DNA from: DATARH01 sp963705325
GTDB lineage: Bacteria; Pseudomonadota; Alphaproteobacteria; ATCC43930; CGMCC-115725
Direction: 5' to 3'
NCBI GenBank assembly: GCA_963705325.1
Contig: OY970069.1
Location: 992,001-1,056,000 of the forward strand
DNA length: 64,000 nucleotides
The position numbers and the translations under genes are program-made. Each line of letters opens with the position of its first letter. Position 1 is the first letter of the stretch. Positions 17,728 through 26,932 of the stretch are shown here, piece after piece. The notes beneath the pieces were generated by a model that ran no database searches, was not told the origin of the DNA, and saw nothing but the letters and a program-made list of their open reading frames with translations.

Positions 17728-19206
17728 TCAATCCTCGCCGTCGGCGGCGATTTTGGGCACTGTGTTCCGCCGCAGCCGGCCGATCGTCGCGGTCGTGGAG
17801 TGGCCTTCGACGAGGTCGATCAGCGCGACGCGCCCGCCGCTGGCGGTGACCTCGGCGGCGCCGACCGTGGTCTCGAAAGTGTAGTCGGCGCCTTTGATCA
17901 GCACGTCGGGCCGCAGCCGGACAATGAGGTCGAGCGGCGTGTCGTCTTCAAAGCTGGTGACCGCGTCGACGGACTCGAGCGCGGCGATCACCGCGGCGCG
18001 GTTGGGGAGCGAATTGACCGGCCGGTCGGGACCCTTCAGCCGCCGCGTGCTGGCGTCGCTGTTAAGCGCGACGATGAGCCGGTCGCATTGCGCGCGCGCC
18101 GCCGCCAGCAGCGCGACATGGCCAGGATGGAGGATATCGAAGCAGCCATTGGTGAAGCCAACCGACAGGCCGCGACCCTTCCACTGACGCACCAGCGTCT
18201 CGGCCTCGACGCGATCGTAGAGGTTGCCGTGCGGCGAGGCCCGTTCGTCGCGGGCGAGCTCGAGCATCAATTCGTCGAGCTCGACGGTCGCGGTGCCGAG
18301 CTTGGAGACGACAATGCCGGCGGCGGCATTGGCGAGCCGCATCGCCTCGGGCAGCGCGCGGCCGCTGGCGTGGGCGACGGCCAGCACCGCGACGACCGTG
18401 TCACCCGCGCCCGACACGTCGAACACCTCACGGGCCCGCGCCGGCTCGACCGTGACCTTATAGCTGCCCGGGCCTGCCGCCTCGACCAGCACCATGCCCT
18501 TGTCGGAGCGGGTGGCGAGGATCGCGTTGGCCTTGGCCTCCCTGAGCACCCGCTTTGCCGCGGCGACCACCTCTTTCTCGGTTGTCGTCCTGCGCCGGGC
18601 GGCGCGCGCCAGCTCGGCTTGGTTGGGCGTGATGCAGGTGGCGCTGCGATATTGACGGAAATCATCGCTCTTCGGGTCGACGAAGACCGGGACGCCCCGC
18701 CCACGCGCCTGGCGGATGACAAACTCCACGACGGCCGGGCCGAGCACGCCCTTGCCGTAATCGGAGAGGATTACCGCATCAACGTCAGGCAGTGCCTCGC
18801 CGATCGCGGCAAGAAGGCGCTGCTCCTCCGCCGGCTCAAGTTCGTGAATGTGCTCCTCGTCGACCCGCACGATCTGCTGATGTCCCGCCAGATAGCGGGT
18901 CTTGCAGGTCGTCTGCCGCGACGCGCTCGACACATGCGCGTCGACGAGACGCGGAGTCGCCGCAAGGGCGGCGCGAACCTCGGCGCCCGCCGCATCGTCG
19001 CCGAGCAGCCCCATCAGCACCGCATTGCCGCCCAGTGCGGTGATGTTGCGGGCGACGTTGCCCGCGCCGCCCAGCATGCTCTCGACCCGGTCCAAAAGCA
19101 GCACCGGCACCGGGGCTTCCGGCGAAATGCGCTCGATGCCGCAATAGGCGAAGCGGTCGAGCATGATGTCGCCCAGGCACAATATCGTCGTGCCGGAAAA
19201 GTCCAT
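17728..19206 (-). CDS. hldE: Bifunctional heptose-7-phosphate kinase / heptose-1-phosphate adenylyltransferase
   Basis: 492 residues with two domains. Residues 1-320 are a PfkB/ribokinase kinase (LCLGDIMLDRFAYCGIERIS, GGAGNVARNITALGG, FDVSGAGDTVVAVLA with the catalytic Asp). Residues 350-492 are a nucleotidyltransferase (GLSVGFTNGCFDILHPGHVALL with the HxGH-type motif, LIVALNSDAST). It makes ADP-heptose precursors for LPS. The start MDFSGTTILCLGD is supported by the conserved kinase beginning. It is transcribed into hldD. Confidence 0.93.
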   Translation of the reverse strand: MDFSGTTILCLGDIMLDRFAYCGIERISPEAPVPVLLLDRVESMLGGAGNVARNITALGGNAVLMGLLGDDAAGAEVRAALAATPRLVDAHVSSASRQTTCKTRYLAGHQQIVRVDEEHIHELEPAEEQRLLAAIGEALPDVDAVILSDYGKGVLGPAVVEFVIRQARGRGVPVFVDPKSDDFRQYRSATCITPNQAELARAARRRTTTEKEVVAAAKRVLREAKANAILATRSDKGMVLVEAAGPGSYKVTVEPARAREVFDVSGAGDTVVAVLAVAHASGRALPEAMRLANAAAGIVVSKLGTATVELDELMLELARDERASPHGNLYDRVEAETLVRQWKGRGLSVGFTNGCFDILHPGHVALLAAARAQCDRLIVALNSDASTRRLKGPDRPVNSLPNRAAVIAALESVDAVTSFEDDTPLDLIVRLRPDVLIKGADYTFETTVGAAEVTASGGRVALIDLVEGHSTTATIGRLRRNTVPKIAADGED

Positions 19207-19239
19207 CGTGGCGGTAAGCCCCTCAGTCGTGCTGGGATT

Positions 19240-20049
19240 CTAGCACGCGCGGCCATGGGCGGCCCGCTTTTCGATTGATTCTGGTCGCAAGGCCCCCACG
19301 TTGAGCGTGGTGACGAGCGGATCGTCGGCGTGGAAAAACCAGAAATCATTGTCTGCGTGTATTTCTGCGGGAACCAGCCACCCCTTCGGACCCATCACAA
19401 AGCCGCTGTAGCCAAGCTCCGCCAGAAAGGCAAACACCCCGGCGACGTTGTCTCCGGCGCGGGCGAGCTGCACGGCGCTCACCTCAAGCAACAGACCGGG
19501 TCGAAATCGCTTCAGCGTGCGCACCGCCCCTTGGAGCATCCGCATTTCGTTGCCCTCGATGTCGGCCTTGATGAAATCGAGGCGTTCGAGCGCCAGAGTT
19601 TCTGCCAGCTCGTCAATGGTGGTCTGGGCCACCAACTCGGTGGCGACGCGCGGCCAGCGGTCCTCGGGGCGGCCGAGATGCGACAGGCCGAAACCAAGCG
19701 CGCCGCTCGCCTTGATCGGAATGACCAGCCGCGCGAGCCCCGGCTCGGCGCCAAGCGCGACCGGCAGGATCGCGACATTGGACAGACGGCGCGCCCAGAT
19801 GGCCGTGCGCAGGATGGAGCGCGCGTAGCTGCCCGGCTCGATGGCATAGACTTGCCCCTGCGGAGCCATACGCGCGAACAGTTTGGCGAACTGGCCCGCA
19901 TGCGCACCGACATCGAAGACCACACCGTCACGCGGCACGCAGTAAGCAAAAAGCGGCTTGAGCACGCGATGGTGCTGCTGTGTAACAGCCTTCCACAGAT
20001 GGGCGACGAAGCTCGGCGTCAGGCGCCAACGATAGGGCTCGATCTGCAC
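19240..20049 (-). CDS. FkbM family methyltransferase
   Basis: 269 residues from a GTG at 20049. SAM-binding motif I is GVVFDVGAHAGQFAKLFARM; the acidic loop is VYAIEPGSYARSILR, and LERLDFIKADIEGNEMRMLQG is the conserved FkbM core. It probably O-methylates a sugar on a surface glycan, which fits the position next to hldE, though that link is inferred. The start is weakly supported: no good ribosome site is visible, and the frame stays open to 20265, but that extension runs antisense through the next gene's promoter and signal peptide. Confidence 0.78.
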   Translation of the reverse strand: MQIEPYRWRLTPSFVAHLWKAVTQQHHRVLKPLFAYCVPRDGVVFDVGAHAGQFAKLFARMAPQGQVYAIEPGSYARSILRTAIWARRLSNVAILPVALGAEPGLARLVIPIKASGALGFGLSHLGRPEDRWPRVATELVAQTTIDELAETLALERLDFIKADIEGNEMRMLQGAVRTLKRFRPGLLLEVSAVQLARAGDNVAGVFAFLAELGYSGFVMGPKGWLVPAEIHADNDFWFFHADDPLVTTLNVGALRPESIEKRAAHGRAC

Positions 20050-20179
20050 GCCGCGATCATAGCAGGCCACCGCCGGCCAGGGCTGCGCCGCGCGCGGTCG
20101 TTGCTGTCGCAGAGGTGCGCTTGCCAGACAAGTCGCCGCAGCTATAGTCGCAGGAAGATTTCCTATACCGGGGGCGCCG

Positions 20180-21328
20180 ATGCCGTTTCGACCGTTCGCC
20201 GCGCGCCTCGCGGCCCTATCGCTCGCGGTGCTCGCGGCGACGCCAGCGCTGTCGGCCGAGTACACCGATTCGGCCGGCCGCCGCCTGATCCTGCCCGATC
20301 ACATCAATCGCGTGATGGCGGCCAACACGAGCGCCGAGGTGCTGGTTTACGTCCTGGCGCCCGACAAGCTGATCGGCTGGGTCCAGCGGCCGGCCGGAGC
20401 GTTGCCGCCAAAGGTCAAGCATTTGCCGGTGATTGGCCCAATCGCCGATCCGGGGGCCGCCGCCGCGATCACCCGGGCAAAACCCGACGTCGTCATCGAT
20501 GTCGGCGACGTGACGCCCGACCGCGCCGCGTTCGCCGACCAGATCACGCAGGTGACCGGCACGCCGTACATCCTGCTCGACGGCAGCTTCGACCGGATGG
20601 CGACGATGCTGCGCATCACCGGCCGGCTGCTCGACGTCGCCGACCGCGGCGACGATCTGGCCGGCTCGGCGGAGCACGCGATCAACGCGCTGCGCGGGAA
20701 TCTGCTGATCCAGTCGGCGATCGGCCGCCCCCGCGTGTATTACGGACGCGGCGCCAGCGGTCTCGAACCAGCCCCACCGGGATCGCCCGCGGCGTCGGCG
20801 ATCGGCAACGCGGGCGTCATCAACGTCGCCAACCTACCGGACACCGGCACTCGGGCGGTGACGCGGCAGCAGATCCAGCAATGGAACCCGGATATCATCA
20901 TCGCCAAATCGCCGACTTTCTATCGAGCTTTGCTGCACGACCCGGGCTGGCGGGACCTTGCCGCCGTGCGCAACAAGCACGTCTATCTCGAACCGGCGGC
21001 GCCGTTCGGCTGGATCGATGATCCGCCGGGGGTCAACCGGCTGATCGGGCTCTATTGGCTGTCCGTGCTGTTCTACCCAAGCGCCAACCAGAACGACGTG
21101 CGCTCGCTGGCGCAGGATTTCTACGACAAGTTCTACGGCATTACGCTGACCGACAACCAGATCGAGGCGATCGCCAAGACCGCCGGCATCCCGGCCAGCG
21201 ACACGCCGCATCTCGCCGACCTGCCGCTGGGCGGCACCGGGGTCGCACCGGCCAACGCGCCGCCGGGGCGCGGCGGCGTCATGCCCCAGATGCCGACGAC
21301 AACCCCCTCCTATCTGATGCCGAAGTGA
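20180..21328 (+). CDS. Periplasmic substrate-binding protein (cobalamin/iron-complex type)
   Basis: 382 residues. Residues 1-26 (FAARLAALSLAVLAATPALSA) form a Sec signal peptide. The class III binding-protein fold follows: VMAANTSAEVLVYVLAPDKLIGW, AAITRAKPDVVIDVGDVTPD, GTPYILLDGSFDRMATMLRI, WNPDIIIAKSPTF. These proteins deliver iron-siderophore, haem or vitamin B12 to an ABC importer, but no permease or ATPase gene is next to it. The tail is rich in Gly/Pro (GRGGVMPQMPTTTPS) and unusual for the family. Confidence 0.8.
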   Translation: MPFRPFAARLAALSLAVLAATPALSAEYTDSAGRRLILPDHINRVMAANTSAEVLVYVLAPDKLIGWVQRPAGALPPKVKHLPVIGPIADPGAAAAITRAKPDVVIDVGDVTPDRAAFADQITQVTGTPYILLDGSFDRMATMLRITGRLLDVADRGDDLAGSAEHAINALRGNLLIQSAIGRPRVYYGRGASGLEPAPPGSPAASAIGNAGVINVANLPDTGTRAVTRQQIQQWNPDIIIAKSPTFYRALLHDPGWRDLAAVRNKHVYLEPAAPFGWIDDPPGVNRLIGLYWLSVLFYPSANQNDVRSLAQDFYDKFYGITLTDNQIEAIAKTAGIPASDTPHLADLPLGGTGVAPANAPPGRGGVMPQMPTTTPSYLMPK

Positions 21329-21359
21329 CCGGCGCCGCGGACGAAGGCTGCCTAAGTCG

Positions 21360-22019
21360 TCACCGCGGCTGGTGGACGTAACGCAAATACGGTTTCACCT
21401 CGCGGAAGCCAGCCGGGTATTTCTGCCTGGCTTCGTCGCTCGGCACCGTCGGAGCAACGATCACGTCTTCGCCCGGCTTCCAGTTGACCGGCGTCGCCAC
21501 GGTGTGGCGCGAGGTCAGCTGCACCGAATCGAGGATGCGCAGGACTTCGTCGAAATTGCGCCCGGTCGACATCGGGTAAGTGAGCATCGCCTTGATCTTC
21601 TTGTCGGGGCCGATGAGGAAAACCGAGCGCACGGTGGCGTTGGTCGCGGCGGTGCGGCCCTGCGAGGTGCCGCCGGCGTCGGCGGGCAGCATGTCATAGA
21701 GCTTGGCGACCTTAAGTTCCGGGTCGCCGATCAGCGGGTAGGTGACCGCGTGACCCTGGGTCTCCTCGATGTCCTTCTGCCAGCGGGTGTGGTCGCCGAC
21801 CGGATCGACGCTGAGGCCGACGATCTTGCAGCCGCGCTTGTCGAATTCCGGCTTGAGGCCTGCCATATAGCCGAGTTCCGTCGTGCAGACCGGCGTGAAA
21901 TCCTTGGGATGCGAGAACAGGAGCGCCCAGCCATTGCCGATCCAATCGTGGAAATTGATCGTTCCCTGAGTGGTCTCGGTGGTGAAGTTCGGTGCTTCGT
22001 CATTGATGCGCAGCGACAT
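21360..22019 (-). CDS. 1-Cys peroxiredoxin (Prx6 type)
   Basis: 219 residues, Prx6-like in length. The peroxidatic cysteine is Cys45 in HPKDFTPVCTTELGYMAGL, and KIVGLSVDPVGDHTRWQKDI and ATVRSVFLIGPDKKIKAML are the conserved Prx6 segments. No resolving cysteine is seen. It reduces hydrogen peroxide and organic peroxides in the cytoplasm. The start MSLRINDEAPNF is fixed by GGAGGG seven bases upstream; an in-frame codon at 22112 is not supported. The upstream region to 22192 is AT-rich (runs of ATAAAT and TTAAAT) and probably holds its promoter. Confidence 0.92.
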   Translation of the reverse strand: MSLRINDEAPNFTTETTQGTINFHDWIGNGWALLFSHPKDFTPVCTTELGYMAGLKPEFDKRGCKIVGLSVDPVGDHTRWQKDIEETQGHAVTYPLIGDPELKVAKLYDMLPADAGGTSQGRTAATNATVRSVFLIGPDKKIKAMLTYPMSTGRNFDEVLRILDSVQLTSRHTVATPVNWKPGEDVIVAPTVPSDEARQKYPAGFREVKPYLRYVHQPR

Positions 22020-22192
22020 AATCGAACCCTCCGTTAAATAGCCTCGCCTGTGGATTTCCGATCGGCGCAGACGATCTGCCCTAGACATGGGCTGGTTCGA
22101 TGACAGGCTCAAGTCAGCCCTACCCTATATCCGCCACCATATTTCGCGATATTTATATGTCAATAAATCTTAAATAACATAATTACGTTGCA

Positions 22193-23770
22193 TTAATCCG
22201 CCGCCTCCTGGCGGGCTGCATCAGGGCGCCAGCGCAACAGCGGCTTGCGCGCCGCCGCAGTTTCGTCGAGCCGGCGGCGTGGGGTAAAGCGCGGCGCGGC
22301 ATGAAAGCCCGCGGCATCTGTCTTGGCGCGGGCCGCCAGCGCGATGACGGTATCGGCGAACTGGTCGAGCGCGGCCTTGCTTTCGGTCTCGGTCGGCTCG
22401 ATCAGCAGCGCGCCGTGGACGACCAGCGGGAAATACATCGTCATCGGGTGGAAACCCTCGTCGATCAGCGCCTTGGCGAAATCCAGCGTGGTGACGCCGG
22501 TGTCCTTGAGGAAATGGTCGTCGAACAAGACCTCGTGCATGCACGTGCCGGGATAGGACTGGGACAGCGACCCGGCGAGCCGCGCCCGCAGGTAATTGGC
22601 GTTGAGCACCGCGTCCTCGGCGACCTGACGGAGACCATCGGCGCCGTGGCTCATCATGTAAGCGAGAGCGCGCACGAACATGCCGATCTGGCCGTGGAAG
22701 CCCTTTAGCCGGCCGATCGAGTCCTTGGCCGGCCCCTCGGCGTGCTCGACCAGCGCGCGGCTACCTTCGCCGTGGACGATCCACGGCAGCGGCGCATGTG
22801 CGGCGAGCGAGGCGGCGAACGCCACCGGGCCGCTGCCTGGCCCGCCGCCGCCATGCGGGGTCGAGAAGGTCTTGTGCAAGTTGAGATGCAAGGCGTCGAT
22901 GCCGAGATCGGCCGGGCGCACTCGCCCGACGATCGCGTTGAAATTAGCGCCGTCGCAATAGAATAACGCGCCAACGGCATGCACGGCATCGGCAATCTCC
23001 AGGATCTCGTCCTCGAACAGGCCGCAGGTGTTGGGGTTGGTGAGCATCAGCGCGGCGACATCGCGGTCAAGTTTGGCCTTGAGCGCGGCGAGATCGACCC
23101 GGCCGCGCGGGTTGTTGGGAACCGGGTCGATTGCGTAACCGCAGGTCGCCGCAGTCGCCGGGTTGGTGCCGTGCGCCGATTCGGGCACCAGGATGCGCCG
23201 GCGCGGATCGCCTCTAGCGGTCAGCGCGGCGCGGATCGCCATCATGCCGCAGAGCTCGCCATGCGCACCCGCCGCGGGCGACAAGGCCACCGCCGGCATA
23301 CCGGTCAAAATCCGCAGCCAATGCGCCAGCGTATCGATGAGCTCGAGAGCGCCCTGGATCGTGGTTGCGGGTTGCAGCGGGTGGAGATCGGCGAAGCCCG
23401 CCAGCCGCGCCAGCTTTTCGTTCAGACGCGGGTTGTGCTTCATGGTGCACGAGCCGAGCGGGTAGATCCCGCTATCAATGGCGTAATTCTTCTGCGACAG
23501 CCGGGTGAAATGACGCACCACTTGTGGCTCGCTGAGGCCGGGCAGGCCGATCGAACCTTGCCGTTCGAGGCCGCCGAGGCGGCTCTTATGCGCTGGCGGC
23601 TCGGGCAGGTCGACGCCGCAACGGCCGGGCGCATCCTGCTCGAAGAGCAGCGGTTCCTCGATCTGCAGCCCGCGATTACCGGTGAAAGTGGGCGCTTCCG
23701 CAACCGCTTCGGGATGCTGGCTGGTTGTTTGACCGCCCGCTTCGCTTAGGGCCTGGCTCCAACCGGTCAT
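22193..23770 (-). CDS. gcvPB: Glycine dehydrogenase (decarboxylating) subunit 2
   Basis: 525 residues of the PLP-dependent C-terminal half of the P-protein: CTMKHNPRLNEKLARL, VPESAHGTNPATAATCGY, and NLHKTFSTPHGGGGPGSGPV with the Schiff-base Lys300. With GcvPA it decarboxylates glycine and loads the aminomethyl group onto the lipoyl arm of GcvH. Last gene of the gcvT-gcvH-gcvPA-gcvPB operon; its start overlaps the gcvPA stop (ATGA type). The first 30 residues (SEAGGQTTSQHPEAVAEAP) look like a non-conserved extension. Confidence 0.93.
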   Translation of the reverse strand: MTGWSQALSEAGGQTTSQHPEAVAEAPTFTGNRGLQIEEPLLFEQDAPGRCGVDLPEPPAHKSRLGGLERQGSIGLPGLSEPQVVRHFTRLSQKNYAIDSGIYPLGSCTMKHNPRLNEKLARLAGFADLHPLQPATTIQGALELIDTLAHWLRILTGMPAVALSPAAGAHGELCGMMAIRAALTARGDPRRRILVPESAHGTNPATAATCGYAIDPVPNNPRGRVDLAALKAKLDRDVAALMLTNPNTCGLFEDEILEIADAVHAVGALFYCDGANFNAIVGRVRPADLGIDALHLNLHKTFSTPHGGGGPGSGPVAFAASLAAHAPLPWIVHGEGSRALVEHAEGPAKDSIGRLKGFHGQIGMFVRALAYMMSHGADGLRQVAEDAVLNANYLRARLAGSLSQSYPGTCMHEVLFDDHFLKDTGVTTLDFAKALIDEGFHPMTMYFPLVVHGALLIEPTETESKAALDQFADTVIALAARAKTDAAGFHAAPRFTPRRRLDETAAARKPLLRWRPDAARQEAAD

Positions 23771-25113
23771 CGCAGCACCTCGCCGAGGGCGTGGGCGAAC
23801 TGGCCGATGTCGTCATCGGTCGTGGTTTCGGTCGCCGCCACCAGCAGCAGGTCGGCGAGATCGTCGCGCCCCGGATAAAAGCGCGAGAGCGGCACACCGC
23901 CGAGCACGCCGAATTCCGCCAGCTCGTCAACAATCGGCGCCGCTGGTGTCGGCAGACGGACGGTGAACTCGTTGAAGAAGCTGTCGTTGACGATGCTCAC
24001 TCCGGGTATCGCTTCCAGCCGGTCCGCGAGATTGCACGCCGTGGCGTGGTTGAGCCGCGCAAGCCGGGTCATCCCGGCCTCGCCGAGCAACGCCAGATGG
24101 ATGGCAAAGGCGAGCGCGCAGAGGCCGGAATTCGTGCAGATATTGCTGGTCGCCTTTTCACGGCGGATGTGCTGCTCGCGCGCCGAGAGGGTCAGCACCC
24201 AACCACGGCGACCGTTGACATCGACGGTTTGGCCGGCGAGGCGGCCGGGCATCTGGCGGACATGCTGCTCACGCGCGGCGAAGAGGCCGAGATGCGGGCC
24301 CCCGAAATTGAGCGCGTTGCCCAGGGATTGTCCCTCGCCGGCGACGATATCGGCGCCCATCGAGCCGGGCGGCTTCACCGCGCCCAGCGACACGATTTCG
24401 TTGACGACGGCTACCAGCAGCGCGCCGGCCTCGCGGCAGCGCGCGCCAAGCGCGGACCAGTCGCGCAGCTGGCCGAAAAAATCGGGGTTCTGCACGACCA
24501 CACAGGCAGTGTCGCCATCGATCCGCGCGGCCAAATCCTCGACGCGGCCGGGCAGCGGGTCGAGCGCGGCGACCGTCAATCCGGAGAACTGGGCGTAGGT
24601 CTCGCAAACCTCGCGGTAATGTGGGTGCAGCGCACCCGACAGCACCGCAGTGCCCCGGCGCGTCACGCGATGCGCCATCGCCACCGCCTCGGCACAGGAG
24701 GTGGCGCCGTCATAAAGAGAGGCGTTGGCGACCTCCATCCCGGTCAACAGCGCGACCTGGGTCTGAAACTCGAACAGCGATTGCAGGGTGCCTTGCGCCA
24801 GCTCGGGCTGATACGGGGTGTAGGAGGTGAGGAACTCGCCGCGCTGAATCAAATGATCGACGGCGGCGGGGACATAATGGCGATAGGCGCCGCCGCCGAT
24901 AAAGAATGGCGCCGAACCGGCGGCGACGTTCTTCGCCGCCATCCGTGACAGCGCCCGCTCGACCTCAAGCTCGCCCTGCGCCAACGGGAGGTCGAGCAAG
25001 CCATCGAGGCGCGCCGCCTGCGGCACGTCGGCGAACAGATCGTCGATCGATCGGGCGCCGATCGCCGCCAGCATGTCACGGCGATCCGCACCGGTGAGCG
25101 GCAGGTAGCGCAT
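23767..25113 (-). CDS. gcvPA: Glycine dehydrogenase (decarboxylating) subunit 1
   Basis: 448 residues corresponding to the N-terminal half of the P-protein: MRYLPLTGADRRDMLAAIG start, FLTSYTPYQPELAQGTLQSL, FEFQTQVALLTGMEVANASL, ADIVAGEGQSLGNALNFGGPHLG and NICTNSGLCALAFAIHLALLG. It works with GcvPB as an alpha2beta2 enzyme of the glycine cleavage system. The ATG at 25113 overlaps the TGA of gcvH. A long in-frame reading continues to 25533, but that is only because the frameshifted gcvH reads into this frame; it is not a fusion protein. Confidence 0.93.
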   Translation of the reverse strand: MRYLPLTGADRRDMLAAIGARSIDDLFADVPQAARLDGLLDLPLAQGELEVERALSRMAAKNVAAGSAPFFIGGGAYRHYVPAAVDHLIQRGEFLTSYTPYQPELAQGTLQSLFEFQTQVALLTGMEVANASLYDGATSCAEAVAMAHRVTRRGTAVLSGALHPHYREVCETYAQFSGLTVAALDPLPGRVEDLAARIDGDTACVVVQNPDFFGQLRDWSALGARCREAGALLVAVVNEIVSLGAVKPPGSMGADIVAGEGQSLGNALNFGGPHLGLFAAREQHVRQMPGRLAGQTVDVNGRRGWVLTLSAREQHIRREKATSNICTNSGLCALAFAIHLALLGEAGMTRLARLNHATACNLADRLEAIPGVSIVNDSFFNEFTVRLPTPAAPIVDELAEFGVLGGVPLSRFYPGRDDLADLLLVAATETTTDDDIGQFAHALGEVLR

Positions 25114-25491
25114 CAGCCTTGCTCCGCGACAAATTTCTGATACGCGGCCTCGTCCATCAGCCCGTCCAAGGCCTTGGGGTCGGCGAGCTTGACGGTGAGA
25201 AACCAGCCCTCGCCCATCGGGTCGGCGTTGACCTTGGCGGGATCGCCGGCGATCGCCTCGTTGACCGCAACGACCTCGCCCGACACAGGCGCGTAAACCT
25301 CGCTCGCGGCTTTGGCCGATTTCGACCACCGCCGCCTCCTTGCCGGCCTCGACCGTCGAGCCCACCGCGGGCAACTCGACATAGACGATGTCGCCCAATT
25401 GCTGCTGGGCGTAGTCGGTGATGCCGATGACCGCCGTGTCGCCGTCCTGGCGGATCCATTCGTGATCCTTGGTGAAGCGCAATGTCGGCAT
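25113..25491 (-). pseudogene. gcvH: Glycine cleavage system H protein, interrupted by a one-base frameshift
   Basis: The N-terminal part (MPTLRFTKDHEWIRQDGDTA through VEAGKEAAVVE, 57 residues) is in one frame, and the remainder (SAKAASEVYAPVSGEVVAVN to KFVAEQG) is in another. The break lies at the TTT at 25320-25322, read on the gene strand as GTCGAAATCGGCC; removing one A restores a 125-residue protein of normal length. The lipoylated Lys (position 60, in SAKAASE) lies just after the break, so the frameshifted product would be inactive. All other operon genes are intact and no second lesion is present. A sequencing error is more likely than a real null, since GcvH is essential to the complex. 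Confidence 0.85.
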
Positions 25492-25504
25492 TGGTCTTCT
25501 CCTG

Positions 25505-26644
25505 TCAGCCGCGGTAGTAGCGGGTCGGGACAAAGGGCATGGCGGATATGAGAGCCGGGCGCGGCACGTCGCGCACGACGAGCGAGACCGGGGTGCCGAG
25601 GGCGGCGTGCGCGCCAGCGACGTAACCCATGGCGATGGGGGCGTTCAGTGTCGGTGCGAAACCGCCGCTGGTCACCGAGCCGACTGGTCTGCCGGCGTCG
25701 TCGAGAATGGCGCTGCCCTCGCGGGCAGGGGCGCGGTCATTGAGGCGAAACCCGACGCGGCGCCGCGCCGGCGCGGACGCCAGCTCGCGCAGGATGCGCT
25801 CGGCGCCGGGGAAGCCGCCTTCTTCGCGGCGGCGCTTGCCGATGGTCCAGGCGAGCCCGGCTTCGATCGGCGTGGTGGTCTCGTCGATGTCGTGCCCGTA
25901 GAGGCACAAACCCGCTTCGAGCCGCAGGGTATCGCGCGCCCCGAGCCCAATCGGCGCGACCTCGGGCTCCGCGAGCAAACGCTCGGCGATCGCGGCGGCA
26001 TGCTCGGGCGGCAGCGAAATCTCATAGCCATCCTCACCGGTGTAGCCCGAGCGGGTAAGCCCACACGGGATCCCGGCGATCGTGCTATCGGCGGCGCTCA
26101 TGAAGGGGATGCGGTCGATGCCGGGGACGAACCGGGCCAAGACCGCCGCGGCGAGCGGCCCCTGCAACGCCAGCAATGCGCGCTCGAAGGCGGGTTCGAT
26201 GGTCACGGCGGAGCCGAGACGTTCACGCAAATGGGCGAGATCAGCCTCCTTGCGAGCCGCGTTGACGACGAGCGCGAGACCGTCGTCACGCCGCGTCACC
26301 ATCAGATCGTCGATGATGCCGGCGTCGTCGTTGAGCAGCAGCGTGTAGCGCATGCGTCCGGGCGCCAGCGTCGCGAGATCGCCCGGCACCAGGGTTTCGA
26401 GCGCACCCGTCGCGCCGGCGCCGCGCAACACAATCTGGCCCATATGCGAGACATCGAACAGCCCGGCCTTGGCGCGGGTGTGCAGATGCTCGGCGATGAT
26501 GCCCGCCTTGTATTGCACCGGCATCTCGTAGCCGGCGAACGGCACCATGCGGGCGCCGAGCGCGACATGCAGTGCATGAAGCGGGGTGAGCAACAACGGC
26601 GTGTCGTCTGCAGGAGCCAGGGCGCACCTCCATCGCGGCGGCAC
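25505..26644 (-). CDS. gcvT: Aminomethyltransferase (glycine cleavage T protein)
   Basis: Up to 379 residues of the GcvT fold: LTPLHALHVALGARMVPFAGYEMPVQY at the start, FDVSHMGQIVLRG, LLLNDDAGIIDDLMV, ARDTLRLEAGLCLYGHDID and the C-terminal barrel GSVTSGGFAPTLNAPIAMGYV. It releases methylene-tetrahydrofolate and ammonia from aminomethylated GcvH. The start is uncertain: I give the GTG at 26644, but GGAGG at 26627-26631 is placed six bases before a CTG at 26620, giving MAPADDTPLLL, which would be the better length. First gene behind the glycine riboswitch. Confidence 0.88.
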   Translation of the reverse strand: MPPRWRCALAPADDTPLLLTPLHALHVALGARMVPFAGYEMPVQYKAGIIAEHLHTRAKAGLFDVSHMGQIVLRGAGATGALETLVPGDLATLAPGRMRYTLLLNDDAGIIDDLMVTRRDDGLALVVNAARKEADLAHLRERLGSAVTIEPAFERALLALQGPLAAAVLARFVPGIDRIPFMSAADSTIAGIPCGLTRSGYTGEDGYEISLPPEHAAAIAERLLAEPEVAPIGLGARDTLRLEAGLCLYGHDIDETTTPIEAGLAWTIGKRRREEGGFPGAERILRELASAPARRRVGFRLNDRAPAREGSAILDDAGRPVGSVTSGGFAPTLNAPIAMGYVAGAHAALGTPVSLVVRDVPRPALISAMPFVPTRYYRG

Positions 26645-26654
26645 GCGCGCCGCC

Positions 26655-26873
26655 AGAGATGCCCCCTCTGTCGCTTTTCCCTGAGAGATTCACCGCCGGA
26701 CGGTCATGCGACCCTAGGGCGGCTTACTCCGTCGGTGAGCGGTGGGCTAACCGGCCCGCCGCCGCTTTCCAGAGCGCTCTTACACCCGCAGTCCTTTTGC
26801 CTGAGAGTTTCCGGGGCGGTTGCTCCTTCGGCGCCGCACCCTCCCCTAGGGGTGGATGCGGCCTCTCCTGCGG
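26655..26873 (-). promoter_or_regulatory. Tandem glycine riboswitch upstream of gcvT
   Basis: Read on the minus strand, two glycine-aptamer cores follow one another. The first has GGAGAGG, CCGAAGGAGCAA, ACTCTCAGGCAAAAGGAC and CTCTGGA. The second has GACGGAGTAAGC, GAATCTCTCAGG and GAAAAGCGACAGAGGGG. These are the conserved elements of glycine riboswitch aptamers I and II with a short linker (GGAAAGCGG). The element ends about 10 bases before the possible gcvT start. In the known family it is an ON switch that raises glycine cleavage expression when glycine is high. Confidence 0.93.
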
Positions 26874-26932
26874 GCGTGCATACAGCGCAGCCTGTTTAGC
26901 ATTGGCGCCGGTGCCCCGCCAAGCCGCGATCG

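Noticed and set aside
17500..19278. 592-codon open frame on the plus strand
   Set aside because: It is antisense to hldE and hldD, which are unmistakable.
19330..21021. 563-codon open frame on the plus strand
   Set aside because: It crosses the FkbM gene antisense and the binding-protein gene out of frame, with Arg/Pro-rich low-complexity translation.
25310..25330. Programmed ribosomal frameshift in gcvH
   Set aside because: There is no slippery heptamer or following stem, and frameshifting is not known for GcvH. Other genes in the window show the same kind of random one-base insertions.
23767..25533. A natural GcvH-GcvPA fusion protein
   Set aside because: The apparent fusion arises only because gcvH is frameshifted into the gcvPA frame. 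The second half of GcvH is present in the other frame and gcvPA has its own overlapping start.
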